A stretch of 64,000 nucleotides of DNA from Bacillus sp. V3-13 (GCF_002860165.1 NZ_PGUZ01000059.1:1-64000), one strand, 5' to 3'. Numbered from the stretch's first letter, positions 7,065 to 16,082 are shown. Notes: generated from the sequence alone by a model not told the origin. A program made the numbers and translations.

Positions 7065-8435
7065 ATGAAGCAATGGTGGAAAGAAGCCATATTCTATGAG
7101 ATTTATATGCCCAGTTATATGGACGGGAATGGGGATGGAATCGGTGACTTTAAGGGAATTATTTCGAAGCTCGATTATTTGAAGGAGTTGGGCATTACCG
7201 GGATTTGGCTGACTCCTTTCTACCCATCGCCGAAAATTGATAACGGGTACGATATTTCCGGTTATTATTCGATTGATCCGGATTATGGATCAATGGAGGA
7301 TTTTGAACTGTTTATTAAAGAAGCGCATGCCAGAGGGATTAAAGTGATAGCAGATCTCGTCTTGAACCATACGTCTTCCGAACATGAATGGTTTAAAGAA
7401 TCGCGCTCTTCAAAAAGCAGCCCGAAAAGGGACTGGTATATTTGGCAGGACCCAGTTCAAGGAAAACCACCGAGCAACTGGGAGTCTTTCTTTGGTGGAC
7501 CGGCGTGGGAGTGGGATGAACAAACAGAACAATATTATTATCACGCATTCGCCAAAGAGCAGGTTGATCTGAACTGGAGCAATCCAGAAGTCAAGCAAGC
7601 GATGTACGATGTGATGAAATTTTGGATCAACAAAGGCATTGATGGTTTCAGGCTGGATGTCATCAATTTTCTAACCGTCCAAAACCATTTTACTGACAAT
7701 CCTTTCAATGAGGAAACGGGTGAGCAAATCCACCAATATGATAAAGACCAGAAGGGTGTACTTTCTGTTATTGCAGAAATTGCTTCGTTTGTGAAACAAA
7801 ACGGTGACCTTTTTCTTGTCGGAGAGGTTGGTTCAGAGGATTTAGAGCTTCTTAAAAACTATTGCGGTGACGGATTGCTTGACGTCGTGTTTAATTTCAA
7901 TTTAGGGAGCATCCAAAATTTTGACCTTGATAGGATTTTTACCGAGCTTCAGGAAATGGAGAGGCAATATCGAAACGATCAGATCCCAACCCTGTTCTTT
8001 GGAAGCCATGACATGCCCCGCTATTTATCCCGTTTCTGGGGAAATGAAGGTGGAACAGATAAAGCCAAACTGATTGCGATGCTAATGCTCAGTGCAAAGG
8101 GTGTTCCATTTATTTATTACGGTGAAGAAATCGGCATGACTAACTTTGAAGCGTTGAGTATCGAACAAATGCGTGATATTCAAGGCATTACTGCGTATCA
8201 GCTTGCCGTTAATAATGGTAATGATGAAAAAACAGCCCTAAAGCTGGCGAATGAAAAGAACCGGGATAAATCCCGTTCCCCGATGCAATGGGACGGCTCG
8301 AAGTATGGAGGCTTTTCAACTGTCGCCTGGCGGAATTGCAAGACGGCTCAATCGGCGTCTTCACCAGACCGCAGGGAGAGAAGGGCGGAAGAGGGAAGAT
8401 CGGTTTTACGAAAATTGGCTCACTGGACGATTTGA
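7065..8435 (+). pseudogene. GH13 alpha-glucosidase, C-terminally truncated and joined to foreign sequence
   Basis: Starts at ATG 7065 after AAAGAGGG. Residues 1 to about 417 are a normal GH13 barrel of the oligo-1,6-glucosidase/alpha-glucosidase type: LVLNHTSSEH, GFRLDVINF with nucleophile Asp198, LVGEVG with acid Glu254, GSHDMPR with Asp316, then RSPMQWDGSKYGGFS. GH13 homology stops there, at the end of the barrel near base 8316. The remaining 37 codons to 8435 are out-of-frame reading of a DUF1861 gene. All three catalytic carboxylates remain, but the C-terminal beta domain of about 130 residues is gone, so the protein is probably unstable or inactive. An assembly deletion is an alternative to a real one. 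Confidence 0.8.
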
Positions 8436-8821
8436 CGGTGGCTGCAATTAATGATGCACCTTTACTTCAAGACCAGTTCATTGAGGAAGAATGGGGTGGA
8501 GCAAATGAGATTCACCTTTTAAAGAATGGTCTTCTCGGCGTTCTTGGCCATATTGCAAGCTTTGATGAAGAAGGTAACCGACACTATTATCCAATGTCAT
8601 TTGTATTTGATCCAGAGTCAGGAAACTTTTCGGATATCGAACTGATCGCAGTTCGAGACAATTTCTTGGATGGACCATCCAAACGGCCGGATCTTGTTGA
8701 TGTTGTTTTTAGCGGCGGACTGGTACGCAACGAAGAGGGTACAGCAAAGCTCTATGCCGGAATTAGCGATGCGGAAGCACAAATATTAACGATTAAAGAT
8801 CCATTTGTAAGATTCGAATAA
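8315..8821 (+). pseudogene. DUF1861-family protein, C-terminal fragment
   Basis: The frame from 8315 reads FNCRLAELQDGSIGVFTRPQ, GGRGKIGFTKIGSLDDL, then a GANEIHLL segment and ends in an IKDPFVRFE-like tail, about 168 residues. This is the second half of the DUF1861 proteins, beta-propeller relatives found beside GH130 phosphorylases. No start codon with a ribosome site exists in the fragment, and the first half is missing; it fuses at a TTTTCAAC stretch to the GH13 barrel, in a different frame. Expression as a separate protein is unlikely. It sits 16 bases upstream of the GH130 gene. Confidence 0.7.
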
Positions 8822-8837
8822 ATTAGGAGATGTCAAC

Positions 8838-9896
8838 ATGAAAACTTACCGTTATGAAGAAAATCCACTCGTTACACCAAAAGATATAACAGTCTACCAT
8901 GAAGGTTTTGAAGTAATTGGAGCGTTTAATGCAGGTGTAACGAAGTATAAAGATGAAACAATTATGGTGCTTAGGGTGGCGGAAAGGCCGATTAGTGCAG
9001 ATGCTGAAACAGTGAAGGCTCCTGTATATAACCCGGATACAAAAGAGCTTGAGATTATTTCCATACAAAAAGAAGATCCACGCTATGATTTTTCTGATCC
9101 TCGTGTGATTTTGAAAAAAGATGGAAATGGATTTGCGTACTTAACTTCATTATCATATTTGCGGATTGCCCGCAGTATCGATGGCCGGAATTTCTCCATT
9201 GATCCCGAACCATTTATTTATCCTTCCAATCAGCTCGAGACATTTGGTATTGAAGATCCCCGTATTACAAAAATAGACGATACATACTACATCTATTTTA
9301 GTGCTGTTTCACCCAAGGGAGTTGGCGAATCTTTAGTCTCTACAAAAGACTTTGCAAAAACAGAGCATCTTGGAATGATTTTTGCACCGGAAAATAAAGA
9401 TGTGCTTATTTTTCCTGAAAAGATTAATGGCAAGTATTATGCCCTACACCGTCCTGTTCCTAAAGCAACAGGAGCCCCGGAGGTTTGGATTGCAGAATCT
9501 GATAATCTTAGGTACTGGGGAAACCATCAATATTTATTAGGGTTAAGGGAAGATTTATGGGATAACGGACGGATTGGAGGTGGAGCTGTTCCGATTAAAA
9601 CAGAAAAGGGCTGGCTGGAGCTTTATCACGGGGCTTCAAAAGAAGACCGGTACTGTATGGGAGCTGTATTGCTCGACCTTCAGGATCCAACTAAGGTAAT
9701 TGCCCGGTCAGAGAAGCCGATTTTAGAGCCTGAGGCTGATTATGAGGTGGACGGGTTTTTTGGAAATGTTGTGTTTTCTTGCGGTGCCATTACAGAAGGA
9801 GATATTGTTAAAATGTATTATGGTGTAGCAGACACTTCGATGGCCTGTGCCGAACTAAGCTTAACAGACATTTTAGACTCATTGGTATACTATTAA
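8838..9896 (+). CDS. Glycoside hydrolase family 130 phosphorylase
   Basis: A 352-residue cytoplasmic enzyme starting at ATG 8838 after AGGAGATG. Hallmarks of the five-bladed GH130 propeller are visible: EVIGAFNAGVTKY near the start, a SDPRVILKK stretch, GIEDPRITKIDDTYYIYF holding the expected catalytic Asp, and later HGASKEDRYCMGAVLLDL and VVFSCGAI. GH130 enzymes split beta-mannosides with phosphate to give mannose 1-phosphate. It would process sugars brought in by the upstream importer. Which mannoside is used cannot be told; some GH130 members are hydrolases. Confidence 0.88.
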   Translation: MKTYRYEENPLVTPKDITVYHEGFEVIGAFNAGVTKYKDETIMVLRVAERPISADAETVKAPVYNPDTKELEIISIQKEDPRYDFSDPRVILKKDGNGFAYLTSLSYLRIARSIDGRNFSIDPEPFIYPSNQLETFGIEDPRITKIDDTYYIYFSAVSPKGVGESLVSTKDFAKTEHLGMIFAPENKDVLIFPEKINGKYYALHRPVPKATGAPEVWIAESDNLRYWGNHQYLLGLREDLWDNGRIGGGAVPIKTEKGWLELYHGASKEDRYCMGAVLLDLQDPTKVIARSEKPILEPEADYEVDGFFGNVVFSCGAITEGDIVKMYYGVADTSMACAELSLTDILDSLVYY

Positions 9897-9898
9897 TA

Positions 9899-9911
9899 GG
9901 GGTCAGGCCCC
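9899..9911. repeat. Short GGGGTCAGGCCCC palindrome of the Bacillaceae intergenic type
   Basis: GGGG-TCAGG-CCCC sits 3 bases after the GH130 stop codon. Similar GGGGTCAGACCCC elements occur many times in Bacillaceae intergenic DNA. It is not followed by a T-run and would not act as a terminator. Confidence 0.5.
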
Positions 9912-9937
9912 ACAATGCTAGAAATCAGGGAGTAATT

Positions 9938-11155
9938 ATGCGACGTCTATTTACAATATTTTCAGAAGAAGCTAACTATTATTTGGTGATGAACGCCTTT
10001 TTTGCTTTTGCCTCTGCCTTGTCAGCCATTTTTTTAAATGTATTTTTGTGGAAGCTTGATTCAAGCTTTTCGCTGTTGGCCATGTATTCTTTTTTTCTAT
10101 CATTTTCAATTTTAGCAAGCTTCAGCTTATGTGCCTGGTTTGCCAGAAAAACGACCCCGATGGCATCGTTAAGATTGGGGATCCTTTGCCATATCTTGAC
10201 TTACTTATTGATGTTGATTTTAAAAGACTCGTTAAGCTCATACGTCATATTATTAGGCACGTTAATGGGATTGGCTATCAGCTTTTACAGTGTCGGTGCG
10301 CATATGGCTATTCTTGACATGACAACAAATGAAAAAAGAGACCGCTTCTTGTATGCACAGGGAATCGTAGCGACGATTGGTGGATTAGCCGGACCTCTTC
10401 TAGCAGGGTTTATTATCGAATTATTTACAGGAACTACCGGGTACTATTTAGTTTTTGGTCTATCTGTTATCTTTTACTTTTTGGCAATGATCGCTTCGAT
10501 GAAGGTAGAAGGGTCACCGATTCAAAAAGTTAGCTACTTAATGGAAGTATTTCGAAAGCCGACTCGGGAATGGAAAGGGATGTATATCGTATCCTTTGGC
10601 GACGGTATCGTTTCAGGCGTTTATCAAACCTTTTTAATTACCATGATGATCTATTCGGTCGCAGGGGGCGAAATGAGTCTGGGAATCTTTAATACTCTTG
10701 CAGAATTGGTCAGCATTATAGCCTTTTTGTGGTTAGCAAAAGCCTCTTCGCCAAAGCTGAGATTGCCGATTTTCGCAATAGGGGCGATCGGTTTGTCATT
10801 GGCATCAATTTTCTTATCGATGGCGCCTTTTCTTTTAACATTGATATTGTTTACGATTCTAAAACCGATTACTTCCAACATGATATACATTTCTATGAAT
10901 GCCTTATTATACGAGGCAATTGAAAAAGATCCACAATATAAAGAGAAACGGTTGGACTATATTATTATAAGAGAAATCCCCCTTGGCGTTGGAAGAATGC
11001 TGGGGGTCGGTATTTTTCTTTGGATGAGAAGCACATTTGAAATTCAAGATCTTTTATCGACTTCATTTGCTGTTTTTCCGGTTATTTATATTATTATGAT
11101 CCCACTGCTTTATTTAATCTGGAACAAAAAGTCCAATCTTGCAGTTACAAGCTAA
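9938..11155 (+). CDS. MFS transporter
   Basis: A 405-residue membrane protein with about 12 hydrophobic helices and few charged loops. It starts at ATG 9938 after CAGGGAG. After helix 2 there is a WFARKTTP loop that stands in the place of the MFS motif A. It is the last gene of the LacI-controlled operon and precedes a strong terminator, so it may export a product or import a short sugar. No substrate can be proposed from the sequence. Confidence 0.8.
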   Translation: MRRLFTIFSEEANYYLVMNAFFAFASALSAIFLNVFLWKLDSSFSLLAMYSFFLSFSILASFSLCAWFARKTTPMASLRLGILCHILTYLLMLILKDSLSSYVILLGTLMGLAISFYSVGAHMAILDMTTNEKRDRFLYAQGIVATIGGLAGPLLAGFIIELFTGTTGYYLVFGLSVIFYFLAMIASMKVEGSPIQKVSYLMEVFRKPTREWKGMYIVSFGDGIVSGVYQTFLITMMIYSVAGGEMSLGIFNTLAELVSIIAFLWLAKASSPKLRLPIFAIGAIGLSLASIFLSMAPFLLTLILFTILKPITSNMIYISMNALLYEAIEKDPQYKEKRLDYIIIREIPLGVGRMLGVGIFLWMRSTFEIQDLLSTSFAVFPVIYIIMIPLLYLIWNKKSNLAVTS

Positions 11156-11232
11156 TTATATAGACAACAAGACAGGTAGGGTATTATCTTTTGTCAGCCC
11201 AGAGAGAAGACCCGGAAGCAGTTATATTTATT

Positions 11233-11267
11233 ACTGGAAAGTCTAAAAAGACTATCCAGTTTTTTTA
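11233..11267 (+). terminator. Terminator of the oligosaccharide operon
   Basis: ACTGGAAAGTCT pairs with AGACTATCCAGT (one A-A mismatch) around a short A-rich loop, followed by seven T. Confidence 0.9.
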
Positions 11268-11339
11268 GGTTCTTTATTACATAAAAACAGGATTTTACTC
11301 CTATATTTTGATAATTTAAAAATTTTTTAGAATTATTTT

Positions 11340-11365
11340 ATACTTATATGTATACATATAAGTAT
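11340..11365. promoter_or_regulatory. 26-bp perfect palindrome, probable GntR operator
   Basis: ATACTTATAT-GTATAC-ATATAAGTAT is completely self-complementary. A TATACT element at 11339-11344 with TTTAAA 18 bases upstream is a possible promoter, so the palindrome would cover the -10 and start point. The core TATATGTATACA recurs at 16069-16080, before the GntR gene at 16110. Confidence 0.75.
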
Positions 11366-11420
11366 TCGAATGATATATTTGATTTGTGATAGTTACAACT
11401 TAAAAAGGAGGAGGAGCTGG

Positions 11421-11897
11421 ATGAATTATATGGCTGCAGGTGGGAGTGTGGAAAAGGTTTATGTTTTACGGCTTAAACCTGATACTGATTTGATTCATGG
11501 CATCGAGGAATTTGCTGCTAAGGAGGGGATTACCCACGGTGTGATTGTCTCAATGCTGGGAACCTTGAAGGAGGGGGCATTCCGAAATCCGAGAGTTGAT
11601 ACGACGCTACCGATTGTGAGGGAATACGAAGGTGCAGATCAAATTGATTCGTATGCGTTTGAACGGCCGGTTGAAATCGTAGGTGGGGCAGGCAACCTTT
11701 TTCCGAAGGAAGATCAAGTCGAAGCCCATATTCATCTTATTGTGTCCCAGGATGGGGCAAAAACGATGGCAGGCCATTTATTTAGAGGGAAGATTTGGAC
11801 GCAAGCAGAAATCTTTATTGCGAAGCTTTCAGGAATAGACCATGTTGTCCGTCGACATGAAGCAGATACTGGTCTATGGCAAATCCAGGTTGATTGA
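11421..11897 (+). CDS. PPC (DUF296) domain protein
   Basis: A 158-residue cytoplasmic protein. The ATG at 11421 is used because a strong AAGGAGGAGGAG lies before it; the earlier in-frame ATG at 11370 has no ribosome site and overlaps the regulatory region. The whole protein is one PPC/DUF296 domain: YVLRLKPDTDLIHGIEEFA, then GVIVSMLGTLKEGAFRNP, then the metal-like EAHIHLIVSQDG, and AEIFIAKL. In bacteria these stand-alone trimers have no settled function and often occur in catabolic operons. It is the first gene of an operon with a cyclase-family protein, an MFS transporter and a sugar-kinase-like protein. Confidence 0.8.
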   Translation: MNYMAAGGSVEKVYVLRLKPDTDLIHGIEEFAAKEGITHGVIVSMLGTLKEGAFRNPRVDTTLPIVREYEGADQIDSYAFERPVEIVGGAGNLFPKEDQVEAHIHLIVSQDGAKTMAGHLFRGKIWTQAEIFIAKLSGIDHVVRRHEADTGLWQIQVD

Positions 11898-11942
11898 AAA
11901 ATAAACATATTAATTTGCTGAAAAATGAAAGGGGTTTCAAAA

Positions 11943-12734
11943 ATGACGAAAGTTACAAATCTTACACTTCCACTGTACCCTGGGATGCCAGTAGGGAATG
12001 TTTGGGCTTGGGATGCTCCGTTCCGGCAGGAGCCAATTGTTACGTTAGAAGACAATGGAGTGCGTATCGATGCCATTTCACTTCATTCTGAAACTGGAAC
12101 AAGATTAATGATGGCGGCCACGATTGATGAACAGGCACCTACGATTGGGCAGATCGATTTTAATAAGTTCGTAAACCATGAGGCGGTCGTCATTGATATT
12201 CCAAAAGATGCGGAAGAAGAAATTATTCCTGAGGATATTGATCGATATGTAGTGTCTGACCCGGATTATCAAGAGGGTGATATTGTTTTAATCAGAACCG
12301 GATGGGGGAATGATCGCCGCTTTGAGAAATTGGGAGACGATTATGCGATTAGAACACCTCACTTCAGTGAAGCAGGATCAATCCGGTTAACCGAGGTAAT
12401 GAAAAGTAAGGGCAGTGATACGGTCGCGATTGATGTGGCTTATGTTGGTTCTTGCGGCTGGAAGCATATGAAACAAGAATGGGTGGACCTTCCAAAGTGG
12501 CTCCGGCCTCCATTCCCTTCAGAAACGGCTAAAATCTATTTGAAGAATTACACAAGAGATAAATCATGGATTGATTGGGCGGCTTCGTGGCCGTTGCACG
12601 AGCAAGGATATATTATTGCGGCTTTATGCAACCTTGACCAAATAACCAGCAAACGTGTCAAACTTACAGCACTTCCGTTATTTGCAAGAGATTGTATTGG
12701 TGCCCCTGTCACTGTAGTTGCTATTGAAGAATAA
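11943..12734 (+). CDS. Cyclase-family (kynurenine formamidase-like) protein with a divergent metal motif
   Basis: A 263-residue protein starting at ATG 11943 after AAAGGGG. It follows the cyclase fold: NLTLPLYPGMPVGNVW at the start, DNGVRIDAISLHSETGTR where the metal site belongs, a GDIVLIRTGWG stretch, PHFSEAGS and a DVAYVGS segment, and a late LTALPLFARDCIGAPVTVVA. The family usually carries HxGTHxDxP for Mn or Zn; here the segment is HSETGTRLMMAA, so the second His and the Asp are missing. It may bind a different metal set, act as a lactonase or dehydratase, or be a sensor. The operon context suggests action on a ring or lactone form of a sugar acid. Confidence 0.75.
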   Translation: MTKVTNLTLPLYPGMPVGNVWAWDAPFRQEPIVTLEDNGVRIDAISLHSETGTRLMMAATIDEQAPTIGQIDFNKFVNHEAVVIDIPKDAEEEIIPEDIDRYVVSDPDYQEGDIVLIRTGWGNDRRFEKLGDDYAIRTPHFSEAGSIRLTEVMKSKGSDTVAIDVAYVGSCGWKHMKQEWVDLPKWLRPPFPSETAKIYLKNYTRDKSWIDWAASWPLHEQGYIIAALCNLDQITSKRVKLTALPLFARDCIGAPVTVVAIEE

Positions 12735-12810
12735 CTGTTTATCTATTTTTCCGGGAAGCGCTCCGTAGAATTGCTAAATATGATTTTAATAGTTTTTAAG
12801 TGACGAAGAG

Positions 12811-12837
12811 GACTTTTAGCTTTCATTGCTAAAAGTC
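12811..12837 (+). other. Intercistronic hairpin
   Basis: GACTTTTAGC pairs perfectly with GCTAAAAGTC around a 7-base loop, between the cyclase gene and the MFS gene. It is followed by CCCGCAAAAAAAA and not by T, so on the + strand it is more likely an mRNA stability or processing element than a terminator. Confidence 0.6.
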
Positions 12838-12888
12838 CCGCAAAAAAAATGCAATTCAATTCTATAGCACATATGGAGGTGCGCCGCG

Positions 12889-14223
12889 TTGATTAATGAA
12901 AACGCTTACCTTGAGGAACAAACTGTCCGTAAAGTCACGAAAAGAATCATTCCGTTTCTATTTGTATTGTTCATCATTGCATATCTTGACCGGGTTAACT
13001 TAAGCTATGCTGCACTTGATATGAACAAAGATTTGGCTTTGTCAAGTGAGGTTTTTGGTTTAATCGCTGGTATCTTTTTTCTCGGATATGTCATTTTCGA
13101 AATACCAAGCAATATTATGCTCCATAAGTTCGGGGCCAGAAAATGGATTGCACGTATTTTAATATCCTGGGGACTTGTTGTTGTTTTTACAGGCTATGTA
13201 CAAAATGAAACACATCTTTATATTCTACGGTTTTTGCTTGGGATTGCTGAAGCGGGATTCTTCCCGGGAATTATCCTGTATATTACTTATTGGTTTCGAA
13301 CGAAAGATCAGGCCCGTGCTTATGCTCTGTTTTATCTGGCTTTGCCGGTATCTAATATTGCTGGTGCACCTGTGTCAACATGGATCATGGACAACATCCA
13401 CTGGTTTGGCTGGGAAGGATGGCGCTGGATGTTTGTCCTGGAAGGGCTCCCTGCCATCTTGTTGGGGATTGTCACCTTTTTTTATTTGACTGACCGTCCT
13501 CATCAGGCGAAATGGCTGACTGAGGAAGAAAAGGCCTGGCTTGAAGCTGAGTTGGAGAAAGAAAAGAGTATGAAAAAACCACAAGAAAAACATTCGATTG
13601 CAAAAGTCTTTACAAACGGAAAGGTTCTTCATTTAGCCCTCGTATATATAACGATCAATTTTGGATTATACGGAATCGGATTCTGGATGCCGCAAATTAT
13701 TAAGGGGTTATCATCGGATTTATCCAGTACTCAAATCGGGCTGCTTACCATGATTCCTTATATATTTGCCGGAATTACGATGATCCTGTGGGGAATGCAT
13801 TCTGATAAAACAGGTGAAAGACGCTGGCATGCTGCCATTCCTCCGATTATCGGGGCGATTGGTCTCGCAGGATGTGCAATTATTAAGGATCCGGCTATCT
13901 CTCTTGTATTGTTAAGCTTAACAACTATGGGCCTTTTCAGCTTTTTTGCACCTTTTTGGTCACTTCCGAATCGATTTCTGGCTGGTTCTTCAGCGGCGGT
14001 TGGAATCGCTTTAATCAATTCCATCGGTAATTTCGGAGGGTTTTTCGGTCCATACATGATGGGCTTTACTGAAGAGGTTACGGGGTCTACTTCAAGCGGC
14101 TTGTTCATTTTAAGTGGAGCTCTCATCCTATGTACCTGCTTGATTCTTCTCTTCCGAAAGGAGCGGCATCATCAGGATTCCAGTACCGGGATCGGCGATA
14201 AACAAATTCCTCATATGCATTGA
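12889..14223 (+). CDS. MFS transporter of the anion:cation symporter (tartrate/hexuronate) type
   Basis: A 444-residue protein with about 12 membrane helices, starting at TTG 12889 with GGAGGT placed 8 bases upstream; a nearby ATG is out of frame. The start VTKRIIPFLFVLFIIAYLDR-VNLSYAALDMN is the classical opening of the ACS family that imports sugar acids and hydroxy-acids with protons. Motif A-like MLHKFGARKWIAR follows, and the central cytoplasmic loop WLTEEEKAWLEAEL is typical. It is the uptake system of this operon and indicates that the substrate is an organic or sugar acid. Confidence 0.88.
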   Translation: MINENAYLEEQTVRKVTKRIIPFLFVLFIIAYLDRVNLSYAALDMNKDLALSSEVFGLIAGIFFLGYVIFEIPSNIMLHKFGARKWIARILISWGLVVVFTGYVQNETHLYILRFLLGIAEAGFFPGIILYITYWFRTKDQARAYALFYLALPVSNIAGAPVSTWIMDNIHWFGWEGWRWMFVLEGLPAILLGIVTFFYLTDRPHQAKWLTEEEKAWLEAELEKEKSMKKPQEKHSIAKVFTNGKVLHLALVYITINFGLYGIGFWMPQIIKGLSSDLSSTQIGLLTMIPYIFAGITMILWGMHSDKTGERRWHAAIPPIIGAIGLAGCAIIKDPAISLVLLSLTTMGLFSFFAPFWSLPNRFLAGSSAAVGIALINSIGNFGGFFGPYMMGFTEEVTGSTSSGLFILSGALILCTCLILLFRKERHHQDSSTGIGDKQIPHMH

Positions 14224-14241
14224 TACGAGTGAGCAGATTGT

Positions 14242-14271
14242 AAGTGGGGAAGAAAAACCCCACTTTATTTT
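14242..14271 (+). terminator. Terminator or attenuator after the MFS gene
   Basis: AAGTGGGG pairs with CCCCACTT, loop AAGAAAAA, then TATTTTAT. The next gene starts 47 bases on in the same direction, so partial read-through is likely. Confidence 0.75.
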
Positions 14272-14317
14272 ATAGATTTCCATTTTAATAGATTGAACCG
14301 GCAGGGAGGGAAATATC

Positions 14318-15991
14318 GTGTATGTTATTGGCGCTGATTTTGGAACAGAGTCTGGAAGAGTGTTGCTGCTAGAAGCTAAAACTGGAGAGATTGTTTGTAC
14401 TGATGTTACTTCTTATCCGCATGGTGTTATTGAAGGAGATTTTTTAGATGGTTCTCATCTTCCGGATGGATGGGCATTGCAGCATCCAGACGATTATCTG
14501 CAGGTGTTACGCGAATCTATACCTAAAGTTCTAAAGGAAGCGAGGATAAAGCCTGAGGAAGTAATCGGGATTGGTATCGATTTTACTGCGAGTACTATTC
14601 TTCCCGTACTTGAGGGTGGGACGCCTTTATGCATGCTGCCTGAATGGAAAGATGATCCTCATTCCTATGTTAAGCTATGGAAACATCACGCTGCCCAGCC
14701 ATATGCAGATGAATTAAATCATCTCGCAAAAATTAGAGGGGAAAGCTTTTTGGGAAGGTATGGCGGGGAGGTTTCTGCAGAATGGATGCTTCCCAAAATA
14801 CTACAGGTTTTAAGGGAAGCACCAGAAATATATAAAGCTGCAGCACATTTTGTGGAAGCTGGAGATTGGGTAGTCTGGCAGTTGACCGGAATCCACACAA
14901 GAAATGCCTGTGCAGCTGGATATAAAGCGTGCTGGGATCGCACAGATGGTTATCCGGAAAAGACATTTCTTGAATTGTTAGATCCAAGGATGAGCGATTT
15001 AATTGGCACCAAGATTCCTAATAACGTAATGGATGTCGGTTCGTTCGCCGGATTATTGAGCCCTTATTGGGCTGAACAGATTGGATTGACACAGAATACA
15101 GCAGTTGCTGTAGCTACGATTGATGCGCATGCCAGTGTGCCTGCAATCGGTGTGGATAGCCCCGGGCAAATGGTTATTGTGATGGGTACTTCGTTCTGCC
15201 ACATGCTTTTGGGAGAAACAAAGAAAACCATTCCTGGCATTCCGGGAGCGGTTGATGGGGGAATCATTCCTGGTTATATTGGGTACGAAGCAGGCCAACC
15301 GGCTGGAGGAGATATGTTGGGATGGCTAGTTCGTAACTTTGTATCCACTTCAAAACTTTTTTCGGAATCTGACAAGCAAAACGCCAATCTCCATCAAGTA
15401 TTAACAGAACGTGCTGAAAAAATTCCTGCCGGAGGCACAGGTCTTCTCGTTTTAGATTGGCTAAATGGAAATAGGTCAGTGCTTATGGATGGAGATTTAT
15501 CCGGGCTCATTGTCGGTTTGTCTTTGTCTACAAAACCAGAAGAGATATATCGTGCGTTTTTGGAAGCTATCGCATTTGGAACCCGTATAATAATTGAAAT
15601 ATTTGAAAATCATGCTGTTTTGGTTGATGAAATTCACGCATGTGGAGGGGTCGCTGTAAAAAACCCATTGTTCATTCAAATCCTTGCAGATGTCACGGGT
15701 AAAAACATTTATGTTAACGAAGTTGATTATGCACCTGCCATCGGAGCGGCTATTCTCGGAGCTGTTGCAGCCGGAGAAGAAAGGGGGGGCTATAATAGTA
15801 TAGAAGAAGCGTCAGTTCATTTAAGCAGTTTATCCCGGAAGCTATTTAAACCGAATCCTGATACTTGTCAAATCTATAACGAGTTATACAAGGAGTATTG
15901 CATCCTTTACGAAGCGTTTGGACGTGGAAAGTTCAATGTCATGAAGAATTTAAAGGCTATTAGGACTGGCACAAGGGGCAGTTACAGCTAA
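14318..15991 (+). CDS. Ribulokinase-like FGGY carbohydrate kinase
   Basis: A 557-residue cytoplasmic kinase with GTG start at 14318 after GGGAGGGA. It has the ASKHA fold: the first phosphate loop VIGADFGTESGRVLLL, then GIGIDFTASTILPV, the FGGY segment AHFVEAGDWVVWQLTG, catalytic VATIDAHAS, IVMGTSFCHML, and the adenosine loop IHACGGVAVKNPLFIQI. Length and motifs match AraB ribulokinase, which phosphorylates ribulose and other ketopentoses at O5. No arabinose isomerase or ribulose-5-phosphate epimerase lies nearby, so the natural substrate may be another ketose or a sugar acid produced by the preceding enzymes. Confidence 0.85.
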   Translation: MYVIGADFGTESGRVLLLEAKTGEIVCTDVTSYPHGVIEGDFLDGSHLPDGWALQHPDDYLQVLRESIPKVLKEARIKPEEVIGIGIDFTASTILPVLEGGTPLCMLPEWKDDPHSYVKLWKHHAAQPYADELNHLAKIRGESFLGRYGGEVSAEWMLPKILQVLREAPEIYKAAAHFVEAGDWVVWQLTGIHTRNACAAGYKACWDRTDGYPEKTFLELLDPRMSDLIGTKIPNNVMDVGSFAGLLSPYWAEQIGLTQNTAVAVATIDAHASVPAIGVDSPGQMVIVMGTSFCHMLLGETKKTIPGIPGAVDGGIIPGYIGYEAGQPAGGDMLGWLVRNFVSTSKLFSESDKQNANLHQVLTERAEKIPAGGTGLLVLDWLNGNRSVLMDGDLSGLIVGLSLSTKPEEIYRAFLEAIAFGTRIIIEIFENHAVLVDEIHACGGVAVKNPLFIQILADVTGKNIYVNEVDYAPAIGAAILGAVAAGEERGGYNSIEEASVHLSSLSRKLFKPNPDTCQIYNELYKEYCILYEAFGRGKFNVMKNLKAIRTGTRGSYS

Positions 15992-16066
15992 TTTAGTGGA
16001 TGGCGAAAGAACTGACTTTATCAAATATTTTGGCTGTTAATTGTTTTGTATGAACTACAAAAAATC

Positions 16067-16082
16067 CATATATGTATACAAA
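16067..16082. promoter_or_regulatory. GntR operator copy before the 16110 regulator
   Basis: CATATATGTATACAAA shares the TATATGTATACA core of the 26-bp palindrome at 11340. It lies about 30 bases upstream of the GntR start, consistent with autoregulation. Confidence 0.6.

Noticed and set aside
7065-8821. Single GH13 gene broken by a simple frameshift
   Set aside because: The downstream frame is not a GH13 C-terminal domain but the second half of a DUF1861 protein, so this is a fusion of two genes.
12811-12837. Intrinsic terminator
   Set aside because: The strong stem is followed by CCCGC and A residues, not by a T-run, on the coding strand.
14318-15991. Arabinose operon kinase araB
   Set aside because: Family match is good but no araA, araD, arabinose transporter or AraR is nearby, so the symbol was not given.
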